A DNA stretch of 64,000 bases. It comes from Chthonobacter albigriseus (lineage in GTDB: Bacteria > Pseudomonadota > Alphaproteobacteria > Rhizobiales > Pleomorphomonadaceae). Both the position numbers and the translations under genes were made by a program. Below, piece after piece: positions 9,595 through 18,185 of this stretch. The notes under the pieces are model-generated. The model was given only the letters and a program-made list of their open reading frames with translations. It was not told the origin of the DNA and ran no database searches. The stretch lies in NCBI RefSeq assembly GCF_013839445.1, contig NZ_JACDIT010000009.1, positions 103,662-167,661 of the forward strand, given 5' to 3'. Every line of letters starts with the position of its first letter. Positions within the stretch are counted from its first letter, which is position 1.

Positions 9595-10269
9595 TCACTT
9601 CACCACTTCGAATTCGAGAAGACGGTAGAAACCGCCGAGGCCCGCCGCCGTATCCGATACGAGCCGGACGCCGGGGAAGGCCGAGATCGTCGCAACCGAG
9701 ATGGTCGTGTTCCACCCGAGCAGCCGACCGAGCGGCGACAGCGCCCGCCCGAACCGGGCCCGCACGCCTTCGTCGCCGGCGAAATGGCTCACCGCCAGGA
9801 TACGGCCGCCCGGCCGCACCACCCGGCGCATCTCGCTCATCACCCGCGCCGGGTCCGGGACCACCGTCATCACGTACATCGCCATGGCCGCGTCGAAGCT
9901 GTCGTCGTCGAACGCCAGCCGCGCGGCGTCCATCTCGATGATCGCCTCCACGTTGGAAAGCTTCTGCTCCGCCACGCGTTGCCGCGCCTTGGCGAGCATT
10001 TCCGGCGACAGGTCGATGCCGGTGACCTTCACCCGCGGCGGATAGTCCGGCAGCGAGATGCCCGTGCCGACGCCTACCTCAAGCACCCGGTCCGCGTCCG
10101 GCGGCAGCGCCGAGACCGCAGCCTTGCGGGAAGCCTCCATGATCGGGCCGAACACGACATCGTACACCGGGGCCCACCGCGCGTAGGCGGAGACCACGTC
10201 CTTGGCCCGCATGACGGTGTCGACCGCCCGCTCGGCCTGCGTTCCCACGCGTGCCCGATCCCTCGTCAT
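9595..10269 (-). CDS. Class I SAM-dependent methyltransferase, possibly phospholipid N-methyltransferase (PmtA-like)
   Basis: A 224-residue class I methyltransferase. Motif I is VLEVGVGTGISLPDYP, the acidic loop VTGIDLSPEMLAKARQRV, then FDAAMAMYVMTVVPDP and MRRVVRPGGRILAVSHF, the order seen in UbiE-like enzymes. The N-terminal phrase AYARWAPVYDVVFGPIMEASRKAAV is very similar to Rhodobacter-type phosphatidylethanolamine N-methyltransferases, which make phosphatidylcholine in alphaproteobacteria. That function is therefore likely, but ubiquinone-type methylation cannot be excluded by eye. The gene stops just before tRNA-Met and starts 33 bp downstream of mnmA on the same strand. The start at 10269 has a weak ribosome site; an internal ATG (MRAKDVVSAYARW) is possible. 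Confidence 0.8.
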   Translation of the reverse strand: MTRDRARVGTQAERAVDTVMRAKDVVSAYARWAPVYDVVFGPIMEASRKAAVSALPPDADRVLEVGVGTGISLPDYPPRVKVTGIDLSPEMLAKARQRVAEQKLSNVEAIIEMDAARLAFDDDSFDAAMAMYVMTVVPDPARVMSEMRRVVRPGGRILAVSHFAGDEGVRARFGRALSPLGRLLGWNTTISVATISAFPGVRLVSDTAAGLGGFYRLLEFEVVK

Positions 10270-10302
10270 CCCAGATCCTCGCCTTTGGTTCGTGCTGACG
10301 CC

Positions 10303-11493
10303 TCAACCGGCGACAACGGACCGCGGTTCCCCGATCGACGCGCCGCGCATCGCCGCCGCGCCCCGCTGGGTCGCCCCGATGAAGCCGCCGCCGAGCACGC
10401 GCGCCTCTCCCCCCTGCGACGCGTAGAGCACGCAGGCCTGCCCCGGCGCAACCCCCTGCTCACCGTCCATGAGCGCCACGAACGGCGTGCCCTGCTCGAT
10501 CGTCAGCACCGCCGGCTGCGGCGGGCGCGTCGAGCGCACCTTGGCGAACAGCTCCATTCCCGCCGCCGGAAGGGCGGACAGCGGCGTGTCGCCCAGCCAG
10601 TTGAGGTCGCGAAGCTGGAGCCGTCGCGTTTCCAGCGCTTCCCGCGGCCCGACCACCACGCGGCGCTGTCCGGCGTCAAGCTTCACGACGAACAGCGGCT
10701 CGCCGGTCGCGACGCCGAGACCCCGACGCTGCCCCACCGTGTAGTGGATGATCCCGTCGTGCCGCCCCAGCACGCGACCGTCGACGTGAACGATCTCGCC
10801 GGCTTCCGCCGCATCCGGCTTCAACCGCTCGATCACGTCGGCATACTTGCCCTGCGGCACGAAGCAGATGTCCTGGCTGTCGTGCTTCTCGGCGACCACC
10901 AGGCCCATTGCCCGTGCCTTCTCCCGAACCTCCGGCTTGGCGAGCCCGCCCAGGGGAAACCGCAGGAAATCCAGCTGGTCGGGTGTGGTGGCGAACAGGA
11001 AGTAGCTCTGGTCCCGGTCGAGATCCACCGGCCGGAACATCGCCCGCCGGCCGGACGGCGTCAGCTGCGAGCGGACGTAGTGACCGGTCGCAAGCGCCTG
11101 CGCGCCGAGTTGGCGCGCGGTGTCCAGGAGGTCGGAGAACTTGACGGTCTGGTTGCAGGCGACGCAGGGGATCGGCGTCTCCCCGGCGATATAGCTTTCG
11201 GCGAAGCGGTCGATCACCGCGTCGCGGAACCGCGCCTCGTAGTCGAGCACGTAGTGCGGGATGCCGAGCATCGCCGCGACCTGGCGCGCGTCGTGGATGT
11301 CCTGCCCGGCGCAGCAGGCGCCCTTGCGGTGGGTCGCCTCGCCGTGGTCGTAGAGTTGCAGCGTCACGCCGACGACGTCGTAGCCCTCCGCCTTCAGCAG
11401 GCCGGCGACGACGGACGAATCGACGCCCCCGGACATCGCCACGACCACGCGCGTGTCCTCCGGACGACCGGGGAGATCGAGACTGTTCAGCAT
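10303..11493 (-). CDS. mnmA: tRNA-specific 2-thiouridylase MnmA
   Basis: A 396-residue cytosolic enzyme that puts sulphur on U34 of tRNAs for Lys, Glu and Gln, using ATP and persulphide sulphur. The PP-loop is [18 protein letters not shown]. The catalytic cysteine pair is in [13 protein letters not shown] and [13 protein letters not shown], and tRNA-contact motifs such as ATGHYVR and [11 protein letters not shown] are present. The C-terminal beta-barrel is complete. Length is normal for alphaproteobacterial MnmA. The gene is divergent from fliK, with 274 bp between them, and is followed by a methyltransferase gene on the same strand. Confidence 0.97.
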   Translation of the reverse strand: MLNSLDLPGRPEDTRVVVAMSGGVDSSVVAGLLKAEGYDVVGVTLQLYDHGEATHRKGACCAGQDIHDARQVAAMLGIPHYVLDYEARFRDAVIDRFAESYIAGETPIPCVACNQTVKFSDLLDTARQLGAQALATGHYVRSQLTPSGRRAMFRPVDLDRDQSYFLFATTPDQLDFLRFPLGGLAKPEVREKARAMGLVVAEKHDSQDICFVPQGKYADVIERLKPDAAEAGEIVHVDGRVLGRHDGIIHYTVGQRRGLGVATGEPLFVVKLDAGQRRVVVGPREALETRRLQLRDLNWLGDTPLSALPAAGMELFAKVRSTRPPQPAVLTIEQGTPFVALMDGEQGVAPGQACVLYASQGGEARVLGGGFIGATQRGAAAMRGASIGEPRSVVAG

Positions 11494-11611
11494 CGCTCCA
11501 TAAGCCTTTCCGACGCGGCATCACCCGCGCGCCGCGTTGTCGCCGAGACCGCCCGCCCGTTCCGGCCGACATCGGCCCTCTTCGAAGAGGTGGGAGACGA
11601 CGGCCCCGCCT

Positions 11612-11626
11612 CGGCAAGCTTTGCCG
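11612..11626. promoter_or_regulatory. Inverted repeat CGGCA-N5-TGCCG upstream of fliK
   Basis: CGGCAAGCTTTGCCG, perfect 5-bp arms around AGCTT (six base pairs if the inner A/T pair is counted). It ends 97 bp before the sigma-54 element of fliK, a usual distance for an enhancer-binding protein. The same pattern recurs before fliF and flhA, so it is a candidate FlbD site (Caulobacter ftr elements also contain a CGGC(A)A core). The assignment is inference. Confidence 0.55.
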
Positions 11627-11723
11627 GGTTTCCGGCCAGCTTTTGCCGCCCTCGTCGCGGCCCTGCGCTCTCAACTGGGCGGAAGCTAGCGAAAAATCAA
11701 GCGGATGTCACCGGAAAGCGCCC

Positions 11724-11739
11724 TGGCCCGGCGCTTGCA
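11724..11739 (+). promoter_or_regulatory. Sigma-54 (-24/-12) promoter of fliK-flgD
   Basis: TGGCCCGGCGCTTGCA has the invariant GG at 11725-11726 and GC at 11737-11738 with exactly ten bases between them, and matches the sigma-54 consensus TGGCAC-N5-TTGCA except at two positions. Transcription should start near 11750, about 18 bp before the fliK ATG. A sigma-54 activator of the FlbD type is coded in the same cluster at 19242. Confidence 0.8.
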
Positions 11740-11767
11740 GATCCCGGCTGCCTGGAGAAGGTCCACC

Positions 11768-13882
11768 ATGTCTGACGTTTCGGTCGCCGTCGCGCTTTTC
11801 GCCCCCTTGAACACCTCCGCCCCTGGGGGCATGCCGTCGTCCGAGACCGGTGCGGCCGCGGGTGGCGGTTTCGCCGCCTTGGTCGACGCCATGACCGCCG
11901 GCACCGGACCGACCGCCGGCGCGCTCGACGCGGTGCCCGGCCAGACCTCCATCGCGCTGCCTGCCGAGTTCGGCGCCGACGCCTTTGCCGCCACCGACGG
12001 CGTGAACGTCGCGCTTGCCGAGTTGGCTGCGGCCATGGGTACCAAGAAGCCCGTCATGGTCGCCGGCAAGGTGGAACCGGCCGAGCCGGTCGAGGCCGCC
12101 TCCGGTACCGAACCTTCCGAGGCCGAGACCAATGCCGCGCTCGCCTCGGCGATCCCTGTGCCCATCCCGGTTCCTGCACCGCCCCCGGTCACCCCCGTCG
12201 CGGTCGTTCCGGCCGACGCCACCGCCACCGACCCGATCGCGGCCGCGACGCTGCCTGCCGACCCGTCGGCCATGCTCGACGATCTCGCCGGCATCGCCGC
12301 GCCGAAGACCTCGCCCGCCACTGCCCCGGTCGCGCCGGCGCCTGTCGCCGCCGCGCCGAAGCCTGCCCCTGCGGCGCCCCAGCTTCCCCCGACCTCGTCA
12401 CCCGTCGCTGAGGCCGTCACGAGCGTGGCCGGAAAACCCGAGCCGAAGACATCGAAGCCGGCAGCTCCCGTCACACCCGTGTCGTCGACGCAGGCCGCGG
12501 CCGCGCCGTCCGCCCCCGCCCTGCCGCAGGCGACCGCGGCGCCCACCCTGCCGGAAGTGCCCGCCGCTGCGATCGCGTCGCAACCGTCCCCCGGCCTTGC
12601 GTCGACGTCGATCGACGTGCCTTCGGAGGCCGAACCCCTCGCCTTCACCGCCGCAGACCTCCCGGCCGATCCGGCGAAGGATGCAGCGCGGAACCTCGCG
12701 TCGGTGAGCGGAACGCCCGCCGTCCCGGACGAGGCGAGGCCGGCCCAGCCGACGGTCAGCCCCTCGGTTGCCGCAGCCGATACCGCGGTTGAACAACCCG
12801 CGCCGGACCTGAGCACCGATGCCCCGACGCTTTCCAAGGTCGACGGGACGCAGGCGCCCGCCCCCCAGGCGGCCGAAGCAACGCCACGCCCGGCAGCACC
12901 CGCGCCTGTCGCGCTCGCCCAGCCCCTCCTGGTGAACACCGGCGCCGAGGCCGGCACCGCCGCGCTCACACCGGCAGATGTCGCGGTGATCACGGCTGCG
13001 CTCGAGGCGGCCGCGTCGGCGACGGTCGAGACGTCCACCGTCGCGCAGCCGCCGGCAGCCGTTGCTGAGGCGACGGTCGCGGCCGCGGCCTCCACACAGC
13101 TGGTCGCTCCGGACCTGATCGAGACCGCCCTGCCAACCTCGCCGGCCGAAAAAACCGCGCCTGAGACCGACAGCGAGGCCGCCACCGACGATCTCCTGGC
13201 GACCACGGACGACAAGCCCGCCCGCACTGCGCCGGAGAAGCCCGACGCCGCCGCAAGGCCGCCCCTGCCCGTCAACGCCGGCGCCGTCGCCTTTGCCGCG
13301 CGCGTCCGCGGAGAAGGCGAGGATCAACGCGCCCTCGCACAGGACGCCGTCCAGTCCGTGACCCAGCAGCAGGCGCAGCCGCAGTCGCTCGCAGCCCCGC
13401 AGACCGCCGCTGCGCCGCCAAGTGCCCAGTCCGTGCTCAACGCCATTCCGCTCGCCATGGTCGGCGTCGAGATCGCCCGCATGGCCAAGCTCGGCGAGAC
13501 CAGCTTCCAGATCCGCCTGGATCCGCCGGAGCTCGGCCGCGTCGACGTCAGCCTGGAGCTGTCCGACAAGGGCGAGGCGCGCGCCCACCTGACCGTGGAG
13601 CGGCGCGATACCCTGGATCTCTTTGCCCGCGATCAGCGCGCCCTGGAGCGCGCCCTGCGCGAAGCCGGCTTCGAAGCCAAGGACGGCTCGGTGTCGGTGT
13701 CCCTGCGCAACAACGGCTCCGACCAGCAGCAGCAGCGATTCGCGGGCGGCAACGGCCAGGACGGTCGTGAACCCCGCTTCATCCGCTACCCCGGCGGGGA
13801 GGCTGCGGAGACCACCGCGGCACCCCTGCCCGTCGACATCTACCGTCCGCGTCGAGACCAGCTTCTCGATGTCCGGATCTGA
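11768..13882 (+). CDS. fliK: Flagellar hook-length control protein FliK
   Basis: About 704 residues. Residues 1 to about 540 are an Ala/Pro/Thr-rich low-complexity ruler region, secreted during hook growth. The conserved Flg_hook domain is at about 560-660: VGVEIARMAKLGETSFQIRLDPPELGRVDVSLE and DTLDLFARDQRALERALREAGF. This domain signals the export apparatus to change substrate when the hook is complete. ATG at 11768 is chosen because GGAGAAGG lies eight bases upstream, and because a start at 11705 would precede the sigma-54 promoter. It is first in an operon with flgD, 18 bp downstream. The very high Ala/Pro content gives long open frames on other strands, which are spurious. Confidence 0.9.
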   Translation: MSDVSVAVALFAPLNTSAPGGMPSSETGAAAGGGFAALVDAMTAGTGPTAGALDAVPGQTSIALPAEFGADAFAATDGVNVALAELAAAMGTKKPVMVAGKVEPAEPVEAASGTEPSEAETNAALASAIPVPIPVPAPPPVTPVAVVPADATATDPIAAATLPADPSAMLDDLAGIAAPKTSPATAPVAPAPVAAAPKPAPAAPQLPPTSSPVAEAVTSVAGKPEPKTSKPAAPVTPVSSTQAAAAPSAPALPQATAAPTLPEVPAAAIASQPSPGLASTSIDVPSEAEPLAFTAADLPADPAKDAARNLASVSGTPAVPDEARPAQPTVSPSVAAADTAVEQPAPDLSTDAPTLSKVDGTQAPAPQAAEATPRPAAPAPVALAQPLLVNTGAEAGTAALTPADVAVITAALEAAASATVETSTVAQPPAAVAEATVAAAASTQLVAPDLIETALPTSPAEKTAPETDSEAATDDLLATTDDKPARTAPEKPDAAARPPLPVNAGAVAFAARVRGEGEDQRALAQDAVQSVTQQQAQPQSLAAPQTAAAPPSAQSVLNAIPLAMVGVEIARMAKLGETSFQIRLDPPELGRVDVSLELSDKGEARAHLTVERRDTLDLFARDQRALERALREAGFEAKDGSVSVSLRNNGSDQQQQRFAGGNGQDGREPRFIRYPGGEAAETTAAPLPVDIYRPRRDQLLDVRI

Positions 13883-13900
13883 CGCCAAGGAGTTCCGATC

Positions 13901-14566
13901 ATGGCCGTCACCAGCGCCACAGGCACCACCACCACCCCCGCAACCACCAGCAACACGTCGGAAACGGCGAAGCGGCTGGCCACCACCTACGACACCTTCC
14001 TGAAGATGCTGACCACGCAGCTGAAGGTCCAGAACCCGCTCGAGCCGATGGACGCGGAGAAGTTCACCGAGCAGCTGGTCCAGTACTCCGGCGTGGAGCA
14101 GCAGATCCAGACCAACAAGAACCTGGAATCGATCCTCGCCTCGCTCGCCAGCACCACCTCGCTGAACCTCGTCAACTACATCGGCAAGTCGATCGAGGCG
14201 AGCGGCGACACGACGCTTCTGGAAGGCGGCAAGGCCACGTGGAAAGCCAACGCCGCGTCGGTTGCCGACAAGGTGAAGGTCACCATCACCGACAGCACCG
14301 GCACGGTCGTCTTCACCGGCACCACCACCTTCTCCAGCGGCGACAACACCTACGAGTGGGACGGCAAGACCGACGCCGGCGGGGACGCGCCAGCGGGGAA
14401 CTACAAGATCGCCTTCGACGCCGAGGATTCGGACGGCAAGGCCGTGGCCGTATCCACCCGGATGTCAGGTAAGGTTACCGCGATCGATACATCCGGCTCG
14501 GAGCCCTACCTCTACGTTGGCACCACCGCCGTGCCGATTTCCGGAGTCTCCCGTATCTCCGGCTGA
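13901..14566 (+). CDS. flgD: Flagellar hook cap protein FlgD
   Basis: A 221-residue hook-assembly scaffold that caps the growing hook and lets FlgE subunits polymerise. The FlgD N-terminal region is clear: TYDTFLKMLTTQLKVQNPLEPMDAEKFTEQLVQYSGVEQQIQTN. The Tudor/FnIII-like cap follows, with VVFTGTTTFSSGDNTYEWDGKTDAGGDAPAGNYKI. Length is typical. The ATG follows AAGGAGTTCCGATC. It sits 18 bp after fliK and is probably transcribed from the sigma-54 promoter at 11724. Hook genes being late (sigma-54) in the assembly order fits the Caulobacter-type hierarchy. Confidence 0.96.
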   Translation: MAVTSATGTTTTPATTSNTSETAKRLATTYDTFLKMLTTQLKVQNPLEPMDAEKFTEQLVQYSGVEQQIQTNKNLESILASLASTTSLNLVNYIGKSIEASGDTTLLEGGKATWKANAASVADKVKVTITDSTGTVVFTGTTTFSSGDNTYEWDGKTDAGGDAPAGNYKIAFDAEDSDGKAVAVSTRMSGKVTAIDTSGSEPYLYVGTTAVPISGVSRISG

Positions 14567-14661
14567 ACACACGAGAAATGCGGTTGCCGACCAGTATTCG
14601 CAGGCGACATCGGGACCTCTGCGCAAGCCATTCCAATTCTTACTAAATTCTTGCTGGGCAA

Positions 14662-14676
14662 TTAGCCGAATTTTAA
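14662..14676. promoter_or_regulatory. CtrA-like box upstream of sciP
   Basis: TTAG-CCGAATT-TTAA, one mismatch to the CtrA consensus TTAA-N7-TTAA. It lies 53 bp before the sciP start codon in an AT-richer gap. In Caulobacter, sciP transcription is activated by CtrA, so this site is expected. Assignment is by sequence similarity only. Confidence 0.6.
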
Positions 14677-14728
14677 AAGCCCGGGCGTAAAGTCTCCCAC
14701 TGAGAGGTCAGTTCAGTGTGAGAGTACG

Positions 14729-15004
14729 ATGACCGAGCAGATGCGTCCCCGCGTTAAGTATGTGATCGGACCGGACGGGAGCCCCCTGACCATCGCCGAT
14801 CTGCCGCCCGAGGACACGAAACGTTGGGTGATCCGTCGCAAGGCGGAAGTGGTCGCGGCAGTGCGGGGTGGACTCCTCTCCCTGGAGGAAGCCTGCAAGC
14901 GGTATACTCTGACGGTGGAGGAATTCCTCTCCTGGCAGCAGTCGATCGACAAGCACGGATTGGCCGGTCTACGCGCAACGCGTGTCCAGCAATACAGGCC
15001 CTGA
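14729..15004 (+). CDS. sciP: CtrA inhibitor SciP (DUF1153)
   Basis: A 91-residue helix-turn-helix protein, starting MTEQMRPRVKYVIGPDGSPL and continuing KRWVIRRKAEVVAAVRGGLL, SLEEACKRYTLTVEEFLSWQ, LAGLRATRVQQYR. This is nearly identical to Caulobacter SciP as I recall it. SciP binds CtrA (and DNA) and stops CtrA from recruiting RNA polymerase, restricting flagellar and cell-cycle transcription to the proper stage. It lies between flgD and fliF, has its own CtrA-like box and its own terminator, and so is a separate transcription unit. Its position next to fliF is also what I remember for Caulobacter. Family assignment is very secure. Confidence 0.96.
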   Translation: MTEQMRPRVKYVIGPDGSPLTIADLPPEDTKRWVIRRKAEVVAAVRGGLLSLEEACKRYTLTVEEFLSWQQSIDKHGLAGLRATRVQQYRP

Positions 15005-15033
15005 TCAGCCTGGATCCAAGATGAGGGAATGAC

Positions 15034-15066
15034 AAGGTCGGCAGTCGCCGGCCTTTTCGTTTTTGT
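15034..15066 (+). terminator. Intrinsic terminator after sciP
   Basis: A nine-pair stem AAGGTCGGC / GCCGGCCTT (one G-U pair) with loop AGTC, followed by TTCGTTTTTG. It begins 30 bp after the sciP stop codon and would separate sciP from the fliF unit. Confidence 0.75.
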
Positions 15067-15125
15067 CGGATTCGCGCTCCGCTCTTGCAGAACGCTTCGC
15101 GCGGTTTCGGCCCGCCGGACCGACC

Positions 15126-15140
15126 CGGCAGATTTTGCCG
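15126..15140. promoter_or_regulatory. Inverted repeat CGGCA-N5-TGCCG upstream of fliF
   Basis: CGGCAGATTTTGCCG, perfect 5-bp arms around GATTT. It lies 69 bp before the CtrA-like box and 280 bp before the fliF start. It is the same pattern as before fliK and flhA and a candidate FlbD site. In Caulobacter FlbD represses fliF; whether that holds here is inference. Apart from this element, the CtrA-like box and the sciP terminator, I see nothing in the 416-bp gap 15005-15420. Confidence 0.55.
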
Positions 15141-15209
15141 ATCATCTTTGTGGCCTGGAAACCCTGAAACCGCGGAATAGCGCGGTCAGCCAACGTCTTG
15201 CGCTCTCCG

Positions 15210-15224
15210 TTAACAACTTGTTTA
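15210..15224. promoter_or_regulatory. CtrA-like box upstream of fliF
   Basis: TTAA-CAACTTG-TTTA, one mismatch to TTAA-N7-TTAA, and followed by CC as in the best CtrA sites (TTAACC). It is about 200 bp before the fliF start codon, implying a long leader or a more distal start site. The early flagellar operon fliF is a classical CtrA target. Confidence 0.55.
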
Positions 15225-15420
15225 CCAAAACCATGCGGAAATTCCTGCCGGGTTGGACGAGGTGCGGACCGGGTCGGACGAAACGTCCGGGCGTGTTCCT
15301 CTCGACCAGGCAGGCAACGCGAACGGGCCAATAATCGAGCCCCCGCAGCGCCCTCGCCGGCCCGCTCGAATCGAATGACGGCAGCCGCCGTGTGGACCGG
15401 GACCGGGGGAGCAGGAAAGA

Positions 15421-17106
15421 GTGAACGGCCTTGCGGCACTCTTGAAATCGCTGGGACCTGCCCGCCTGGCCGCCATGGGCGCCGTCGCGATCGGTCTTAT
15501 CGGTTTCTTCGCCTACATCACCCTCCGCTTCAACGAGGTCAACGAGGCCCCGCTCTACACGGGTCTGACGCTCGAGGATTCGGCGGCGATCATCGCCGAA
15601 CTTGATTCGGCCAACGTCGCCTACCGCCTCCTCCAGAACGGCACCGTCATCATGGTCCCCGACCAGGACGTGACCCGCCTGCGCATGCAGTTCGCCGAAC
15701 AGGGTCTGCCGGCGGGCGGCGGCGTCGGCTATGAGATCTTCGACAAGACGGACGCTCTTGGCACCACCAGCTTCGTGCAGAACGTCAATCGGCTGCGCGC
15801 CCTGGAGGGCGAGCTCGCCCGCACCATCCGCGCCATCAACCGCGTCGAATCGGCCCGCGTCCACCTCGTGCTTCCCGAGCGCCAGCTGTTCCGCCAGAAC
15901 GAGCAGAAGCCCACCGCCTCCATCGTCCTGAAGACGCGCGGTGTGCTGGAGCCGAGCCAGATCCGCGCCATCCAGCACCTCGTCGCCTCGGCCGTGAACG
16001 GCCTGGAGCCGACGCGCATCTCCATCATCGACGAGGCAGGCCGCCTTCTCGCGGAAGGCTCGGGCGACGAGACCACCCAGATGATGGCCGCGGCCGTGGA
16101 CGAGCGGACCGCCGGCTACCAGAAGGACGTCGAGGCCCGCGTCCGCGAAATCGTGGAAAGCGTCGTCGGCCCTGGCCGAGCCCGGGTGAAGGTGGCGGCC
16201 GAGCTCGACTTCAACCGCATCTCCGAAACCCGCGACACCTTCGACCCGAACGGACAAGTGGTCCGCTCCACCCAGTCGCGGGAGGAGAACAGCGCCTCGT
16301 CCGAGCCGCAGCCGAACGACCAGGTCACCGCCGGCAACCAGATCCCCAACGCCAATCAGCCCGCCGGTGGGGCCGGGGCCTCCGCGACCCAGAACGCCAA
16401 CACCAGCGAAGAGACGATCAACTACGAGATCTCCAAGACCACCCGCACCCAGGTCACCGAGGCCGGCGGCATCCGTCGCCTGTCGGTCGCCGTGGTCGTC
16501 GACGGCCGCTACCAGACCGGCGCGGACGGCGTGCAGACCTACGTCGCCCGCGACCAGCAGGAGCTCGACCGCATCTCCGCGCTGGTCCGCACTGCCATGG
16601 GCTTCGACCAGAACCGCGGCGACCAGGTCGAGGTGGTCAACCTGCAGTTCGCCGAAGGCCCCCCGGCGACGGAGACCGACGCGATCGAGCCTGGGATGTT
16701 CGAGTTCTCCAAAGACGACCTCGTCCGCTTCGCCGAAATGGGCGTGATGTTCATCCTGACGCTGCTGGTCCTGCTGTTCGCGGTCCGGCCGCTGATCAAG
16801 CGGATCCTCTCGCCGGAAGTGGTCACCGAGCATCGCGAGATCACCACCACGGTGACCGGACCGAACGGCCAGGCCATCACCATGCTTCTGAACGCCGAAG
16901 GCCAGCTCGTCCCGGCCGACGCGGCCAACGCGGCGGCCGCCGTCGGCCTGCCGCCGCCCGAGGCCGGCCCGCCTAGCCGCATCGAGGAAGCCAAGGCCAA
17001 GGGTGCCGAGCAGATGGACCAGGTCCGCCGCGTCGGCAGCCTCGTCGAGGAGAACCCGAACGAAGCCGCCATCATCATCCGCACGTGGCTCTCGGAGGCC
17101 GCCTGA
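15421..17106 (+). CDS. fliF: Flagellar MS-ring protein FliF
   Basis: A 561-residue inner-membrane protein that forms the MS ring, the base on which the rotor and export gate assemble. TM1 is at about residues 18-38 (MGAVAIGLIGFFAYITLRF), followed by the periplasmic ring-building motifs (YTGLTLEDSAAIIAELDSA, VHLVLPERQLF) and TM2 at about 441-461 (MGVMFILTLLVLLFAVRPL). The cytoplasmic tail that binds FliG is present (MDQVRRVGSLVEENPNEAAIIIRTWL). The start is GTG at 15421 with AGGAAAGA upstream. It heads fliF-fliG-fliH-fliN-flbD, the same order as the Caulobacter fliF operon. Confidence 0.97.
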   Translation: MNGLAALLKSLGPARLAAMGAVAIGLIGFFAYITLRFNEVNEAPLYTGLTLEDSAAIIAELDSANVAYRLLQNGTVIMVPDQDVTRLRMQFAEQGLPAGGGVGYEIFDKTDALGTTSFVQNVNRLRALEGELARTIRAINRVESARVHLVLPERQLFRQNEQKPTASIVLKTRGVLEPSQIRAIQHLVASAVNGLEPTRISIIDEAGRLLAEGSGDETTQMMAAAVDERTAGYQKDVEARVREIVESVVGPGRARVKVAAELDFNRISETRDTFDPNGQVVRSTQSREENSASSEPQPNDQVTAGNQIPNANQPAGGAGASATQNANTSEETINYEISKTTRTQVTEAGGIRRLSVAVVVDGRYQTGADGVQTYVARDQQELDRISALVRTAMGFDQNRGDQVEVVNLQFAEGPPATETDAIEPGMFEFSKDDLVRFAEMGVMFILTLLVLLFAVRPLIKRILSPEVVTEHREITTTVTGPNGQAITMLLNAEGQLVPADAANAAAAVGLPPPEAGPPSRIEEAKAKGAEQMDQVRRVGSLVEENPNEAAIIIRTWLSEAA

Positions 17107-17109
17107 TCC

Positions 17110-18168
17110 ATGTCCAACCTCCAATTGTCAGGTACGGCCGGCGTCCTCACGGTCTCCACCGACGGCACCCAGCGCGACCTCACCGGTCCGGAGAAGGCTG
17201 CCGTCATGATGCTCGCCCTCGGCGATCGCCACGGCGGTCCGATCTGGCGTTCGCTTGACGAGATCGAGATCAAGCACCTCTCGCTGGCCATGTCGAAGCT
17301 GGGCCCGATCACTCCGCAGATGCTGGACGACCTGCTCGTCGAGTTCGTCACCAAGGTTTCGTCATCCGGCGCCCTGATGGGCAACTTCGACACGACGGAG
17401 CGACTGCTCCTCTCGGTCCTGCCGAGCGACAAGGTCAACTCCATCATGGAGGAGATCCGCGGTCCGGCGGGTCGCAACATGTGGGAGAAGCTCTCCAACG
17501 TGCAGGAGAACGTTCTCGCCAACTATCTCAAGAACGAATACCCGCAGACCGTCGCTGTGGTGCTTTCGAAGATCAAGTCCGACCACGCGGCCAGGGTTCT
17601 TGCCATTCTGCCGGAGGAGTTCGCGCTCGAAGTCGTCAACCGCATGCTGAAGATGGAGTCGGTCCAGAAGGACGTGCTCGACAAGGTGGAGCAGACCTTG
17701 CGCATCGAGTTCATGTCGAACCTGACCAACACGCAGCGCCGCGACGCCCACGAGATCATGGCCGAGATCTTCAACAACTTCGACCGCACCACCGAGGCGC
17801 GCTTCATCACGCAGCTGGAGGAGGAGAACCGCGACGCCGCCGACCGCATCAAGGCGCTGATGTTCACCTTCGACGATCTCGGCAAGCTCGACTCCGCCGC
17901 GATCCAGACGCTGCTGCGCGGCGTGGAGAAGGACAAGCTCGGCCTGGCGCTGAAGGGCGCCAAGGAGAGCGTACGTGAACTCTTCTTCTCCAACATGTCC
18001 GCCCGCGCGTCAGCCCTCCTCAAGGAGGACATGGAGCAGCTCGGTCCCGTCCGCCTGCGCGATGTCGACGAGGCGCAGTCCTACATGATCAACATCGCCA
18101 AGGACCTCGCCGCCAAGGGCGAGATCATGATCTCCAAGAACAAGGGTGAGGACGAACTCGTCCTCTGA
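17110..18168 (+). CDS. fliG: Flagellar motor switch protein FliG
   Basis: A 352-residue cytoplasmic C-ring protein that takes torque from the stator and sets rotation. The N-terminal domain ([20 protein letters not shown]), the middle domain with the EHPQ-like segment [28 protein letters not shown], and the C-terminal torque helix with [34 protein letters not shown] are all present. Length is typical. It starts 3 bp after the fliF stop. The C-terminal charged residues expected for stator contact are visible in that last segment. Confidence 0.97.
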   Translation: MSNLQLSGTAGVLTVSTDGTQRDLTGPEKAAVMMLALGDRHGGPIWRSLDEIEIKHLSLAMSKLGPITPQMLDDLLVEFVTKVSSSGALMGNFDTTERLLLSVLPSDKVNSIMEEIRGPAGRNMWEKLSNVQENVLANYLKNEYPQTVAVVLSKIKSDHAARVLAILPEEFALEVVNRMLKMESVQKDVLDKVEQTLRIEFMSNLTNTQRRDAHEIMAEIFNNFDRTTEARFITQLEEENRDAADRIKALMFTFDDLGKLDSAAIQTLLRGVEKDKLGLALKGAKESVRELFFSNMSARASALLKEDMEQLGPVRLRDVDEAQSYMINIAKDLAAKGEIMISKNKGEDELVL

Positions 18169-18185
18169 GGGAAACAGACCGCATC

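Noticed and set aside
12398..13888. Long minus-strand open frames opposite fliK
   Set aside because: The Ala/Pro-rich fliK sequence leaves other frames free of stops by composition; products are Gly/Arg-rich with no motif.
15140..15420. Sigma-54 promoter before fliF
   Set aside because: GG and GC pairs occur, but none has the required ten-base spacing together with TGGC/TTGC context.
15142..17124. A 660-codon minus-strand open frame opposite fliF
   Set aside because: Low-complexity Asp/Gly/Arg-rich shadow of fliF with no recognisable domain.
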